Assembly (NCBI RefSeq): GCF_001457795.1
Contig: NZ_LN898209.1
Span: 164,522-228,521, forward strand
Source: Olsenella massiliensis
Lineage (GTDB): Bacteria > Actinomycetota > Coriobacteriia > Coriobacteriales > Atopobiaceae
Length of the DNA stretch: 64,000 bases
Direction: 5' to 3'
The translations under genes and the position numbers were made by a program. This document shows, one piece after another, positions 43,510 to 52,431 of the stretch. The notes under the pieces are model-generated. The model ran no database searches. It saw nothing but the letters and a program-made list of their open reading frames with translations, and was not told where the DNA came from. The number at the start of each line of letters is the position of its first letter. Position 1 is the first letter of the stretch.

Positions 43510-45459
43510 ATGTCAGAAGAGGGTCCGAACGAGGGCGTCATGCCCGCCGGTGCCATCCCGACGTCGCCCGACGAGCCCGCCCGTCCCACGCGTGCGAGAA
43601 AGCCCAGAACTGCCAGGGCAAGGTCCTCCCGCTCCACCACGGGCGAGGACCAGGCCGCGCCCGAGCCGGCGCTGTCCGCGACGCAGGAGGCCCAGCCGCG
43701 CCGCCGTCGCAGAAGCCGCAAGGCGGAGCAGGCCGCCGCGCAGGACGTGCCGTCTGAGCAGGCGCAGCTCGACGTCAGGAACTTGACCGAGGCCGTCACC
43801 CAGGCCACGCAGGCGCTCGGGACGGTGCTTGATCCTCCGACCATGACCATCGCCGAGGCCGACGCCTTGGCCGTCCCCAAGAGGCGGGGCAGGAAGAAGA
43901 AGGTCCAGCAGGACGTCGCGGACGCAGCCGTGGCCACGGGGGCGGGGCATGCGGAGCGCCCTGAGGAGACGCGCGACGAGAAGCCCGCGTCGCCCACGCC
44001 CGTCGCGCCCGAGGAGCCTGGTCGCGCTGCGCCGCGTCCCGCGGCCCAAAAGCGTCGCGGCCGTCGCCCCCGCTCCGACGAGGGTGCCTCAGGCGCGTCA
44101 AACGGCTTTGACGGCCAGCGCAACAACCGCCGCAATCGCCGCAACCGCCGAAGCGGACAGGCGGCGCCCAATAACGCGCCCAGTCTCACGCGCGAGGAGC
44201 TCGAGTCCCTCAGGGTGGCGGAGCTCAGGTCCAAGGCGGCCGAGCTTGGCGTCGCGTACGTCGGTCTCAAGAAGGCCGAGCTCGTCACCAGCATCTATGA
44301 GGCGGCCGCGCGCGCCGAGGGCTTCAGGCGCGTGCGGGGCGTGCTCGAGATCCAGAACGAGGGCTACGGCTTCCTGCGCACGGGCAACTACATGCCCGGG
44401 GATGATGACGCCTTCGTGCACCAGCAGCTCATTCGCCAGCTTGGCCTGAGGCCCGGCGACGCCATCGAGGGGTCGGTGGGGCCCGCCCGCTCCAGCAACA
44501 GCAAGTATCCCCCCCTCCAGCGCGTCGAGACGGTTAACGGACGCGCGCCCGAGGAGATGCGCAACCGCCCCCGCTTCCGGGACCTCACGCCCATCTTCCC
44601 TAACGAGCGCCTGGTCATGGAACATGGCAAGGACTCCATCACCGGTCGCGCCATCGACCTCGTCGCGCCCATCGGCAAGGGCCAGCGAGGCCTCATCGTG
44701 AGTCCCCCTAAGGCGGGCAAGACCACGGTCCTCAAGCACATCTGCCAGTCCATCACGACGAACAATCCCGAGGTGGAGCTGCTCTGCCTTCTCGTGGACG
44801 AGCGTCCCGAGGAAGTCACCGACATGGAGCGCTCCATCAAGGGACAGGTCGTCGCCTCCACGTTCGACATGCCGGCGTCAAACCACACGGCCGTCTCGGA
44901 GCTCGTCATCGAGCATGCCAAGCGCCTGGTGGAGCTCGGCAAGGACGTCGCCGTGGTGCTCGACTCGATCACCAGGCTCGCTCGCGCGTACAACCTCGCC
45001 CAGCCCCCCTCCGGGCGCATCCTCTCGGGCGGCGTCGACTCCGCCGCGCTCTACCCGCCCAAGAAGTTCCTCGGCGCCGCCCGCAACATCGAGGGCGGGG
45101 GGTCGCTCACCATCATCGCCTCGGCGCTCGTCGACACGGGCTCAAAGATGGACGAGGTGATCTTTGAGGAGTTCAAGGGCACCGGCAACATGGAGATCAA
45201 GCTCGACCGCGACCTTGCCGACCGCCGGATCTTCCCGGCCATCGACCCGGTGGCGTCCGGCACCCGCAACGAGGAGCTTCTGCTTGACCCCCAGCTCACG
45301 CCCTTCATCTGGGGAATCCGCCGCGTCCTCGCCAACATGAACAACACGGAGCGCTCGGCTTCCGCCCTGGTCAAGGGCTTGCGGCAGACCAACGACAACC
45401 AGGAGTTCCTCATTCGCTCCGCCAAGCGCGCCCAGCAGTCCAGCGACTACATCGCCTAG
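43510..45459 (+). CDS. rho: Transcription termination factor Rho
   Basis: Rho is the hexameric RNA-dependent ATPase that ends transcription. The 649-residue protein has a long disordered basic extension (about 1-225, rich in Arg, Lys, Ala, Pro with RRRRRSRK and NNRRNRRNRR), then the Rho-N domain (LTREELESLRVAELRSKAAE), the RNA-binding cold-shock-like domain (GYGFLRTGNYMPGDDDAFVH) and the ATPase with Walker A SPPKAGKTT near 398 and Walker B VAVVLDSITRLARAYN. Such extensions are typical of actinobacterial Rho and add RNA affinity. ATG 43510 follows GAACGCAT without a strong ribosome site. A 6S RNA and a long gap precede it. Confidence 0.96.
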   Translation: MSEEGPNEGVMPAGAIPTSPDEPARPTRARKPRTARARSSRSTTGEDQAAPEPALSATQEAQPRRRRRSRKAEQAAAQDVPSEQAQLDVRNLTEAVTQATQALGTVLDPPTMTIAEADALAVPKRRGRKKKVQQDVADAAVATGAGHAERPEETRDEKPASPTPVAPEEPGRAAPRPAAQKRRGRRPRSDEGASGASNGFDGQRNNRRNRRNRRSGQAAPNNAPSLTREELESLRVAELRSKAAELGVAYVGLKKAELVTSIYEAAARAEGFRRVRGVLEIQNEGYGFLRTGNYMPGDDDAFVHQQLIRQLGLRPGDAIEGSVGPARSSNSKYPPLQRVETVNGRAPEEMRNRPRFRDLTPIFPNERLVMEHGKDSITGRAIDLVAPIGKGQRGLIVSPPKAGKTTVLKHICQSITTNNPEVELLCLLVDERPEEVTDMERSIKGQVVASTFDMPASNHTAVSELVIEHAKRLVELGKDVAVVLDSITRLARAYNLAQPPSGRILSGGVDSAALYPPKKFLGAARNIEGGGSLTIIASALVDTGSKMDEVIFEEFKGTGNMEIKLDRDLADRRIFPAIDPVASGTRNEELLLDPQLTPFIWGIRRVLANMNNTERSASALVKGLRQTNDNQEFLIRSAKRAQQSSDYIA

Positions 45460-45568
45460 CCGACGTCCTCGACGTCGCCGAGGGCGTCCGCGGGCGGGTC
45501 TGACGTCCGCAGGCGCCCCCCACCGCGCCCCTGCAAGGCAAAACGGCCGGCATCCGGGCGTCTTTCGC

Positions 45569-45596
45569 TTGCAAACGGCATGCCAGGCGGTATCAT
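45569..45596 (+). promoter_or_regulatory. Promoter upstream of the membrane protein gene at 45.8 kb
   Basis: TTGCAA (45569-45574) and TATCAT (45591-45596) with a 16-base spacer. The transcript would carry an untranslated leader of about 180 bases, with a small hairpin GGGAAC/GTTCCC near 45605-45622 and a GACTG/CAGTC stem followed by TTTCC near 45684-45705. I matched no riboswitch class to it. Confidence 0.5.
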
Positions 45597-45787
45597 GCAA
45601 AGAGAGGGAACCTTCCGTTCCCATGTCGGCACATGCAGCTAAGACGAAACCTGCCGGACGAGCGTGACTCAGCATCGTGACTGCCAAGGCGTCAGTCTTT
45701 CCTGCACTGCCACAGTCGTCTCGTTAGGTCGGGCACCGCGACGTGCTCGCCCGAGGGGCGTGACGGTCGCGGCGCGAGGGAGTGACG

Positions 45788-47188
45788 ATGGCTGGAAGCA
45801 TACGTGACGAAGCGGTCCGAGCGGGCCTTGCCTGGTCGGCCACGCTTGGCGTCGGCATGACCCTGCTGCCTCGGGCGGCCCTTGCCGAGACGAGCGTCGC
45901 GGGGTCGTTGAGCCCGGACGTCGTGTATCCCTTCGCGCTCGGCGTGCTCGCGGGTTCCGTCATCACGGGCGTCGCCTGCGGCGTCAGCTTTGCGCTGCAG
46001 AGCCGTGCCGACATGAGGGCGTCCGAAGATCGCCCGGCAGGGGAGAGCCCCGCCGTCCCCCGTCCCGTCCCGTCCGCCGTCACGGATGACATTCCCGCCG
46101 TCCGTCCCCTGGAGCGTCAGGCATCGGCGGCGTCCCTTGCCGGCCGGGAGAGGCTCTCCGCCCTGCCCGACGTCGGCCGTCCGGCGGCCGGCGGCCACCT
46201 GTCGGACGGTCGGGGCGAGGGAGACCGCCCGCGCGTTTTGCCGATCACCGGGCATGCCGGGTCCCGCGCCCGGAAGGTCGAGCCCGACTCTGCCGCCTCG
46301 CCCTCGACGACGCCCCGCCGTGCTCCCACGACGGCGGCCAGCACCTCTGACGCCCCCGCGCGCGATGGCGCCCAGCACCTCTCGAGCGACCTCGAGGACT
46401 TTGCGGAGCACTACGTCAGCCGCATCACCTTGGCCGAGCGGCTCGCCGCAAAGGCGCGCGGCGTCAGGGAGGTGCTTGCCGAGCGACTGGGCGGCGACCG
46501 CTTTGAGGGTCTGCCCATCATCGAGCGCGCCGACGGCAGCGTGGGCGACGTGGGCACCTCGTGGTGGAACGACCGCCTGGGCGACTCCGTGCGCCTGGTC
46601 GGAGGCGACGTCGCGCCGGCGTCGTCGTGCGTCTCCGCAGGCGCCCCCGCGCGGCGGGCGGGAGCCGCCCCCGCCCCCGGCGTGACTCCCGGCACCGCCC
46701 GTGGCGCGCGCCCGACGGATGCGTGCGGACGGAGGTGGCCCGGGCCCCGCGCGGACGCCGCGGCGACTCAGGATTGCGTCCTCGCGACTGACGATGACGT
46801 CGACGTGCCCCTCGCCCCGACGGTCGGCGCACAGCGCGACGACGACTGGAATCTCGCGCTGGCCTCGATGGACGAGAAGATCAGCCTCTACGTTCCCGCC
46901 GAGGCTCCCGCCCTCGTCCCGTCCCATGACGAGACGCCCGCGCCCGTGCTCGCCGACCCCGCGTTCAACGCCCGCACGTACGTGGACGGCATCATCAAGG
47001 ACGAGGCGTCCCGTCGCGCGCGCGCCTATGCGCAGATGGACCCCACGGACAGCCTGCACGTGCTCGACAGCTCGCTCTCGCTGCGCTCGACGGACGTCAT
47101 CGCAGGCAGGGCGAACCGGCGGGCGCAGGCGGAGTACCAGCCCAGGCACATGGCCAAGCCCGCCCTGGTCGAAAACGCCATAGCCTAG
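45788..47188 (+). CDS. Membrane-anchored, largely disordered protein of unknown function
   Basis: The 466-residue protein has two hydrophobic segments near the N-terminus (about 14-32, ending in AALAET like a signal-peptidase site, and 44-64), then a long Pro/Ala/Arg/Asp-rich, low-complexity region. Two better-ordered islands stand out: LEDFAEHYVSRITLAERLAAKARGVREVLAERL near 200-230 and a C-terminal FNARTYVDGIIKDEASRRARAYAQMD near 394-420. GAGGGAGTG precedes the ATG; a GTG two codons earlier is an alternative. I recognise no family. It stands alone between rho and the amino-acid importer, with its own promoter. A surface or division role is only a guess. Confidence 0.6.
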   Translation: MAGSIRDEAVRAGLAWSATLGVGMTLLPRAALAETSVAGSLSPDVVYPFALGVLAGSVITGVACGVSFALQSRADMRASEDRPAGESPAVPRPVPSAVTDDIPAVRPLERQASAASLAGRERLSALPDVGRPAAGGHLSDGRGEGDRPRVLPITGHAGSRARKVEPDSAASPSTTPRRAPTTAASTSDAPARDGAQHLSSDLEDFAEHYVSRITLAERLAAKARGVREVLAERLGGDRFEGLPIIERADGSVGDVGTSWWNDRLGDSVRLVGGDVAPASSCVSAGAPARRAGAAPAPGVTPGTARGARPTDACGRRWPGPRADAAATQDCVLATDDDVDVPLAPTVGAQRDDDWNLALASMDEKISLYVPAEAPALVPSHDETPAPVLADPAFNARTYVDGIIKDEASRRARAYAQMDPTDSLHVLDSSLSLRSTDVIAGRANRRAQAEYQPRHMAKPALVENAIA

Positions 47189-47430
47189 GCGGCCATGACC
47201 TGCGCCGTGCGCTCGGCCGCTCCTCTTCCGGGTGACGGCGTGCCGCCGCGTCGCGCTGCGTCCTGAAAGCCCGTGCGTCTGGCGCTGCTGGGCGGCAGCG
47301 TGTTGTTACGAACAAAATAAGTATCCCCCGGCGCACCTGGCAGAAGCATAGGGGCGGCATAAAGTATCTGGTCAACCCCCGACCTGCACACCATCTGGTT
47401 GGTCGGACCGCTCAACCTTGGGAGGACATC

Positions 47431-48615
47431 ATGACTCACTCACTCAGCAGGCGCGACCTCTTCAAGTTTGGCGGCCTGGCGGCCGCGGGTCTCGGCGGCG
47501 CGTCGCTTCTGGCCGGCTGCGGCGGCACGTCGGCGTCCAGCTCGGACAAGACGATCAAGATCGGCGTGCTCGGCCCCTTCTCGGGCAGCGTCGCCCAGTA
47601 CGGCATCGCCTGCCGCAACGGCGCGGAGCTCTACTTTGCCAACAACCCCAGCATCGGCGACTACGCCGTCGAACTTGACGAGCAGGACGAGAAGGGCGAC
47701 GCCACCGAGGCGCTCAACGCCTACAACAAGATGGTCGAGGACGGCGTCATCGGCATCATCGGCGACGTGACGTCCACGCCCTCCATCGCCGTCGCACAGG
47801 CCTCCGTGGCCGACAACCTCCCCTGCGTGACCCCCTCTGCCACGGCGGCCGAGGTGATCAGCTTTGGCCCCAACACCTTCCGCGCCTGCGTCACCGACCC
47901 CTTCCAGGGCAAGGTCATGGCCGACTTCGCGCAGTCGCAGGGCTGGAAGTCCGTCGGCACCATCTACAACAACGGCGACGACTACTCCACGGGCGTCAAC
48001 GGGGCCTTCGTCGAGGAGGCGGGCAAGAAGGGCATCAGCGTCCCCCAGCAGTCCGCCTATCAGGACGGTGACGTGGACTTCAACAGCCAGCTCACGACCA
48101 TCATCTCGGCGGGCGTTGACGCGATCTTCTGCCCCAACTACTACCAGGACGACGGCAAGATCATCACCCAGGCACGCCAGCAGGGATTCTCCGGCCCCAT
48201 CTTTGGCGTGGACGGCTGGTCCAACATCGCCTCCGGCCAGTACGCCTCGGCGGCCGACCTTCAGAACTGCTACTATTGCTGCTCGTTCGTCGCGACCAAC
48301 GAGGACGCCGGGGTCCAGGAGTTCGTGAAGGCCTACAAGGAGAAGTTCAACGAGGACCCCACGAACTTCTGCGCCCTCGGCTACGACGCGGCGAACGTCC
48401 TCGCCCAGGGCATCAAGGGCGCCCTCGACGCGGGCGGCGACCCTGCGAAGGACGACTTCAAGCAGGCGGTCATCGACCAGATCGCCAAGGGGAAGGTCCA
48501 GGGCGTGACGGGCGCCATCTCGTACGACGGCACGGGCGACCCCGTCAAGTCCACGCTCGTCATCAGCTTTGACGCGGACGGCACCGAGAAGGTGTTCACC
48601 ACCATCGATGCCTAG
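47431..48615 (+). CDS. livK: Branched-chain amino-acid ABC transporter, substrate-binding lipoprotein
   Basis: The 394-residue binding protein starts with a twin-arginine-like SRRDLFKFGG (residues 6-15), a hydrophobic segment and a lipobox LLAGC ending at Cys30, so it is probably lipid-anchored and possibly Tat-exported folded. The mature part is a type I periplasmic-binding fold (IKIGVLGPFSGSVAQYG, AYNKMVEDGVIGIIGDVTS, GYDAANVLAQGIKGAL), typical of LivJ/LivK. GGGAGGACATC precedes the ATG. The permease and ATPase genes follow in the standard order after a strong stem-loop. The ligand may be Leu/Ile/Val or another small amino acid or amide. Confidence 0.93.
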   Translation: MTHSLSRRDLFKFGGLAAAGLGGASLLAGCGGTSASSSDKTIKIGVLGPFSGSVAQYGIACRNGAELYFANNPSIGDYAVELDEQDEKGDATEALNAYNKMVEDGVIGIIGDVTSTPSIAVAQASVADNLPCVTPSATAAEVISFGPNTFRACVTDPFQGKVMADFAQSQGWKSVGTIYNNGDDYSTGVNGAFVEEAGKKGISVPQQSAYQDGDVDFNSQLTTIISAGVDAIFCPNYYQDDGKIITQARQQGFSGPIFGVDGWSNIASGQYASAADLQNCYYCCSFVATNEDAGVQEFVKAYKEKFNEDPTNFCALGYDAANVLAQGIKGALDAGGDPAKDDFKQAVIDQIAKGKVQGVTGAISYDGTGDPVKSTLVISFDADGTEKVFTTIDA

Positions 48616-48635
48616 CGGCGTGACATCGGGCACGG

Positions 48636-48675
48636 CACGGCGCCGGGGGCTTGTCGCCTGACTCCCGGCGCCGTG
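48636..48675 (+). promoter_or_regulatory. Stem-loop between livK and livH
   Basis: A perfect 12-bp stem CACGGCGCCGGG/CCCGGCGCCGTG (arms 48636-48647 and 48664-48675), extended inward by two further pairs, with no T-run. Such structures between binding-protein and permease genes commonly stabilise the upstream mRNA or reduce read-through, giving more binding protein than permease. Confidence 0.6.
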
Positions 48676-48729
48676 GCGTGCGACGGCGGCCGGCATCCGG
48701 CAGGACATCAGGAAGGGAAGGGTTGTGCC

Positions 48730-49605
48730 GTGACGGTTTTGACGCAGGTGCTCAACGGGCTGCAGCTGGGCAGCATCTATGCGCTCGTCGCGCTGGGCTA
48801 CACGATGGTGTATGGCATCATCCTGCTGCTGAACTTCGCCCATGGCGACATCATCATGGCGGGCGCCTACATCTCATGGATCGTGATGGCGCAGCTGGGC
48901 CTCGGCCCCGTGCTCGCCATCGTGCTCTCGGTGGCCGGCTGCACGCTTCTGGGCGTGCTCATCGACAAGGTGGCCTACGCCCCTTTGCGCGAGGCGCCGA
49001 GGCTGTCGATCCTCATCACGGCAATCGGCGTCTCATACTTCCTGGAGAACGGTGCCCAGCTGGTCTTCGGCGCCGACGCCAAGGTGGTTCCCAGCTACGT
49101 TGACGTGGGCAACGTCCAGATCGGCGCCGCGCAGCTCTCGACGGTGGCCCTCATCACCGTGGTCGTGACCGTCGTCTCGACGGCCGTCCTGACCTTTCTC
49201 GTGCAGAGGACCAAGCTCGGAAAGGCCATGCGCGCGGTCTCCGAGGACATGGGCGCCGCCCGCCTCATGGGCATCAACGTCAACTCGACCATCTCCTTCA
49301 CCTTCGCGATGGGCTCGGCCCTCGCGGGCATCGGCGCGGTGCTCTACAGCATGGCCTACACGCAGGCCTCGCCCACGATGGGCATCATGCTGGGCACCAA
49401 GGCCTTCGTCGCCGCCGTGCTCGGCGGCATCGGCTCCATACCCGGCGCCGTCATAGGCGGCCTGCTCGTCGGCTTCGCCGAGGTGTTCGTCTCGGCCATA
49501 GGCCTTTCCACCTGGAAGGACGCCGTGGTCTTCATGCTGCTCATCATCGTGCTCGTGGTGCGGCCCACCGGCATCCTCGGCCGTACCATGAGCGAGAAGG
49601 TCTAG
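48730..49605 (+). CDS. livH: Branched-chain amino-acid ABC transporter permease LivH
   Basis: The 291-residue permease has the LivH start QVLNGLQLGSIYALVALGYTMVYGIILLLNFAHGDIIMAGAY (read from residue 6), about eight helices and the ATPase-coupling region KLGKAMRAVSEDMGAARLMGIN. GTG 48730 is the best start by similarity; GGAAGGG lies ten bases upstream. It is followed by livM after 11 bases. Confidence 0.94.
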   Translation: MTVLTQVLNGLQLGSIYALVALGYTMVYGIILLLNFAHGDIIMAGAYISWIVMAQLGLGPVLAIVLSVAGCTLLGVLIDKVAYAPLREAPRLSILITAIGVSYFLENGAQLVFGADAKVVPSYVDVGNVQIGAAQLSTVALITVVVTVVSTAVLTFLVQRTKLGKAMRAVSEDMGAARLMGINVNSTISFTFAMGSALAGIGAVLYSMAYTQASPTMGIMLGTKAFVAAVLGGIGSIPGAVIGGLLVGFAEVFVSAIGLSTWKDAVVFMLLIIVLVVRPTGILGRTMSEKV

Positions 49606-49616
49606 GGGGGGGAAGC

Positions 49617-50768
49617 ATGCGGACTCAGACCACGGACAAGCCCGTCATCTCGCTGGGCGCCACGGCGGGGCCCGTCCAGAGGCGCCTGTCCATGCCGATG
49701 CGCTACGCCATGAACGCGCTGCTCGTCCTTGCCTTCCTGCTCGTCGGCAACCTGCTCGTCGACGGGGGCGTCATCACCCGCTATCAGACGACGGTCCTCG
49801 AGCAGGTGGGCATCTACATCATCATGGCGGTGTCGCTCAACGTCGCGACGGGCTACCTGGGACAGCTGCCTTTGGGTCATGCCGGCTTCATGTCCGTGGG
49901 TGGGTATGCCTGCGCCATCTTCCTGATGCGGCTGGAGCCCGTCTTTGGGGTCGGCGCACGGGACTTCGTGACGGGAAGCCCCGCCGCCCTCGCCCTGCTC
50001 GTCCTCGCGCTGCTGTTCGGCGGCGCCGTGGCGGCCGTCTGCGGCATCATCATCGGCGTGCCGGCGCTCAGGCTCAAGGGCGACTACCTCGCCATCATCA
50101 CGCTCGGCTTTGCCGAGATCATCCGCGTCGTCATGCAGAACGTCGATGCGGTCCTGGGCTTTGAGCTCACGGGCGGCGCCAAGGGCCTCACGGGCATCCC
50201 CAGCTACACGAACTTCGTCAACACCTTTGCGGTCGTGGCCGTCTCGCTCTTCGTCATCCACGCCCTGATGAAGTCGCGCCATGGTCGCGCCATCCTGGCC
50301 ATTCGCGACAACGAGGTCGCCGCGGAGGCGTCGGGCGTCAACGTCACCTACTACAAGACGCTCGCCTTCGTCGCCTCCGCCTTCTTCGCGGGCGTCGGCG
50401 GGGGCCTCTACGCGGGCTGCGTCGGCGTCATGGCGCCGGCCAAGTTCGGCTTCATGAAGTCCATCGAGATACTGGTCATGGTGGTCCTCGGCGGCATGGG
50501 CTCCATGATCGGGTCGGTGCTTTCCGCCACCGTGCTGACGATCCTGCCCGAGGCCCTGCGCGCCTTCTCGGACTACCGCATGGTCGCCTACGCCGTCGTC
50601 CTGATCCTCGTCATGATCTTCCGCCCCCAGGGCCTGCTGGGCTCGTACGACTTCTCGCTGTCCCGCTGGGTCGAGAACGCCCTGAACGGACGCCTGCCCT
50701 GGAAGGACGCCCCGGTCGCCGCTGACCCTGGCGACCACGATGCGAAGGAGGCGAACGTCCATGCCTAA
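49617..50768 (+). CDS. livM: Branched-chain amino-acid ABC transporter permease LivM
   Basis: The 383-residue second permease has SLNVATGYLGQLPLGHAGFMSVGGYA and the coupling loop RHGRAILAIRDNEVAAEASGVNVTYYK, typical of LivM, with about ten helices and a 30-residue hydrophilic tail. GGGGGGGAAGC precedes the ATG. It overlaps livG by eight bases. Confidence 0.94.
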   Translation: MRTQTTDKPVISLGATAGPVQRRLSMPMRYAMNALLVLAFLLVGNLLVDGGVITRYQTTVLEQVGIYIIMAVSLNVATGYLGQLPLGHAGFMSVGGYACAIFLMRLEPVFGVGARDFVTGSPAALALLVLALLFGGAVAAVCGIIIGVPALRLKGDYLAIITLGFAEIIRVVMQNVDAVLGFELTGGAKGLTGIPSYTNFVNTFAVVAVSLFVIHALMKSRHGRAILAIRDNEVAAEASGVNVTYYKTLAFVASAFFAGVGGGLYAGCVGVMAPAKFGFMKSIEILVMVVLGGMGSMIGSVLSATVLTILPEALRAFSDYRMVAYAVVLILVMIFRPQGLLGSYDFSLSRWVENALNGRLPWKDAPVAADPGDHDAKEANVHA

Positions 50769-51690
50769 GGAAGGGCGCATGTCCGTGCCGACGGGTGGTG
50801 ACGGCACGTCACCTTCGGCGGACGCCGTCGGCGCGCAGGGCGGACCCAGGAGGGGTCGCTCCGTGCTCGTGCAGATGGAGACCCCCAACCTCATTCCCGA
50901 GCGCGACCTCGGTTCGTTGCCGGTGCTCCAGGCCGAGCGCCTCGGCATCGACTTTGGCGGCCTCACGGCGGTCGACGACTTCTCCATCGCCCTGGGACGC
51001 ACCGAGATCTCGGGCATCATCGGTCCCAACGGCGCGGGCAAGACGACAATCTTCAACCTGCTCACCAACGTCTACAAGCCCACGCGCGGCACAATCCTGC
51101 TTGACGGCGTTGACACGGCCAACAAGTCGATGGTCCAGGTCAACAAGATGGGCATCGCGCGCACCTTCCAGAACATCCGCCTCTTTGACAAGATGACGGT
51201 GGCCGAGAACGTGCTCGTGGGCTTCACGAACGCGATGTCCTCCTCCCTCGTCGCCGACATCCTGCGCCTGCCCAGCCACTGGCGCCAGGAGGAGGAGTTT
51301 CGCGACAGGACCCTTTCGCTCCTTGACATCTTTGGGATGCGCGGGCTTGCCGACGAGACCGCCGGCAACCTGCCCTATGGCGCCCAGCGTCGCCTTGAGA
51401 TCCTGCGCGCGCTCGCGACCCAGCCTAAGGTGCTGCTTCTGGACGAGCCCGCCGCCGGCATGAACCCCAACGAGACCGAGGAGCTGATGAGCAACATCCA
51501 GCTCATCCGCGACGAGTTCCAGATCGCCATCCTTCTCATCGAGCATGACATGCAGCTCGTGAGCGGCGTCTGCGAGGGCGTCGCCGTGCTCGACTACGGC
51601 AAGATCATCTCCAAGGGCACGCCCGAGGAGATCCAGAACGACCCAAGGGTCATCGAGGCCTATCTGGGCAAGCAGGTTGGGGTGAGGTAG
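50761..51690 (+). CDS. livG: Branched-chain amino-acid ABC transporter ATPase LivG
   Basis: The 309-residue ATPase has Walker A GPNGAGKTT, the Q-loop RTFQNIRLF, signature LPYGAQRRLEIL, which is the LivG form of LSGGQ, and Walker B LLLDEPAAGMNP. About 50 extra residues before the domain (SVPTGGDGTSPSADAVGAQG) are low-complexity, and ATG 50779 or 50875 are alternative starts. ATG 50761 is translationally coupled to livM. livF starts directly after its stop. Confidence 0.93.
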   Translation: MPKEGRMSVPTGGDGTSPSADAVGAQGGPRRGRSVLVQMETPNLIPERDLGSLPVLQAERLGIDFGGLTAVDDFSIALGRTEISGIIGPNGAGKTTIFNLLTNVYKPTRGTILLDGVDTANKSMVQVNKMGIARTFQNIRLFDKMTVAENVLVGFTNAMSSSLVADILRLPSHWRQEEEFRDRTLSLLDIFGMRGLADETAGNLPYGAQRRLEILRALATQPKVLLLDEPAAGMNPNETEELMSNIQLIRDEFQIAILLIEHDMQLVSGVCEGVAVLDYGKIISKGTPEEIQNDPRVIEAYLGKQVGVR

Positions 51691-52401
51691 GTGGCGCAGA
51701 TTCTGTCCGTCAAGGACCTGCACGTGTCGTACGGCGCGATCAAGGCGGTCCGGGGCATCTCGTTTGACATCAACGAGGGCGAGATCGTGTCGCTCATCGG
51801 GGCGAACGGTGCCGGCAAGTCGACGACGCTCGACACGATCGCGGGCCTCAATCGGCCCGAGGGCGGCTCAATCTCGTTCAAGGGCGAGGACATCGTGGGC
51901 ACCCGGCCCCACAAGATCGTCGAGCGGGGCCTGGCGCTCTGTCCCGAGGGGCGTCGCGTGTTCACCCAGATGAGCGTCGGCGAGAACCTCGCCATGGGAG
52001 GCTACACCCGCACCGACGAGGAGAACCGCGAGCAGGTCGAGCGGGTCTACGCCCGTTTCCCGCGCCTCAAAGAGCGCGTCGCGCAGTCCGCCGGCACGCT
52101 GTCCGGCGGCGAGCAGCAGATGCTTGCCATGGGACGTGCCCTCATGAGCCGCCCGGACCTTCTCATGCTCGACGAGCCGTCCATGGGGCTCGCGCCCATC
52201 CTCGTCGAGGAGATCTTTGACATCATCAAGGAGCTCAACGAGCAGGGCACGACGATTCTGCTCGTCGAGCAGAACGCCTCCATGGCGCTCTCGATCGCGC
52301 GCCGCGGCTACGTCCTGGAGACGGGCACCATCAGCAAGACGGGCACGGGAGCCGAGCTCCTGCACGACGATGACGTGCGCAAGGCCTACCTGGGCGGATA
52401 G
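51691..52401 (+). CDS. livF: Branched-chain amino-acid ABC transporter ATPase LivF
   Basis: The 236-residue second ATPase has Walker A GANGAGKST, signature LSGGEQQMLAMGRAL, Walker B LLMLDEPSMGLAP and the LivF-type CPEGRRVFTQMSVGENL. The GTG at 51691 follows AGGTAG immediately at the livG stop. It closes the operon; thrB converges on it 30 bases downstream. Confidence 0.95.
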   Translation: MAQILSVKDLHVSYGAIKAVRGISFDINEGEIVSLIGANGAGKSTTLDTIAGLNRPEGGSISFKGEDIVGTRPHKIVERGLALCPEGRRVFTQMSVGENLAMGGYTRTDEENREQVERVYARFPRLKERVAQSAGTLSGGEQQMLAMGRALMSRPDLLMLDEPSMGLAPILVEEIFDIIKELNEQGTTILLVEQNASMALSIARRGYVLETGTISKTGTGAELLHDDDVRKAYLGG

Positions 52402-52431
52402 GGGAGGCAGCCGGGCGTCTTGCGAGGCGCC

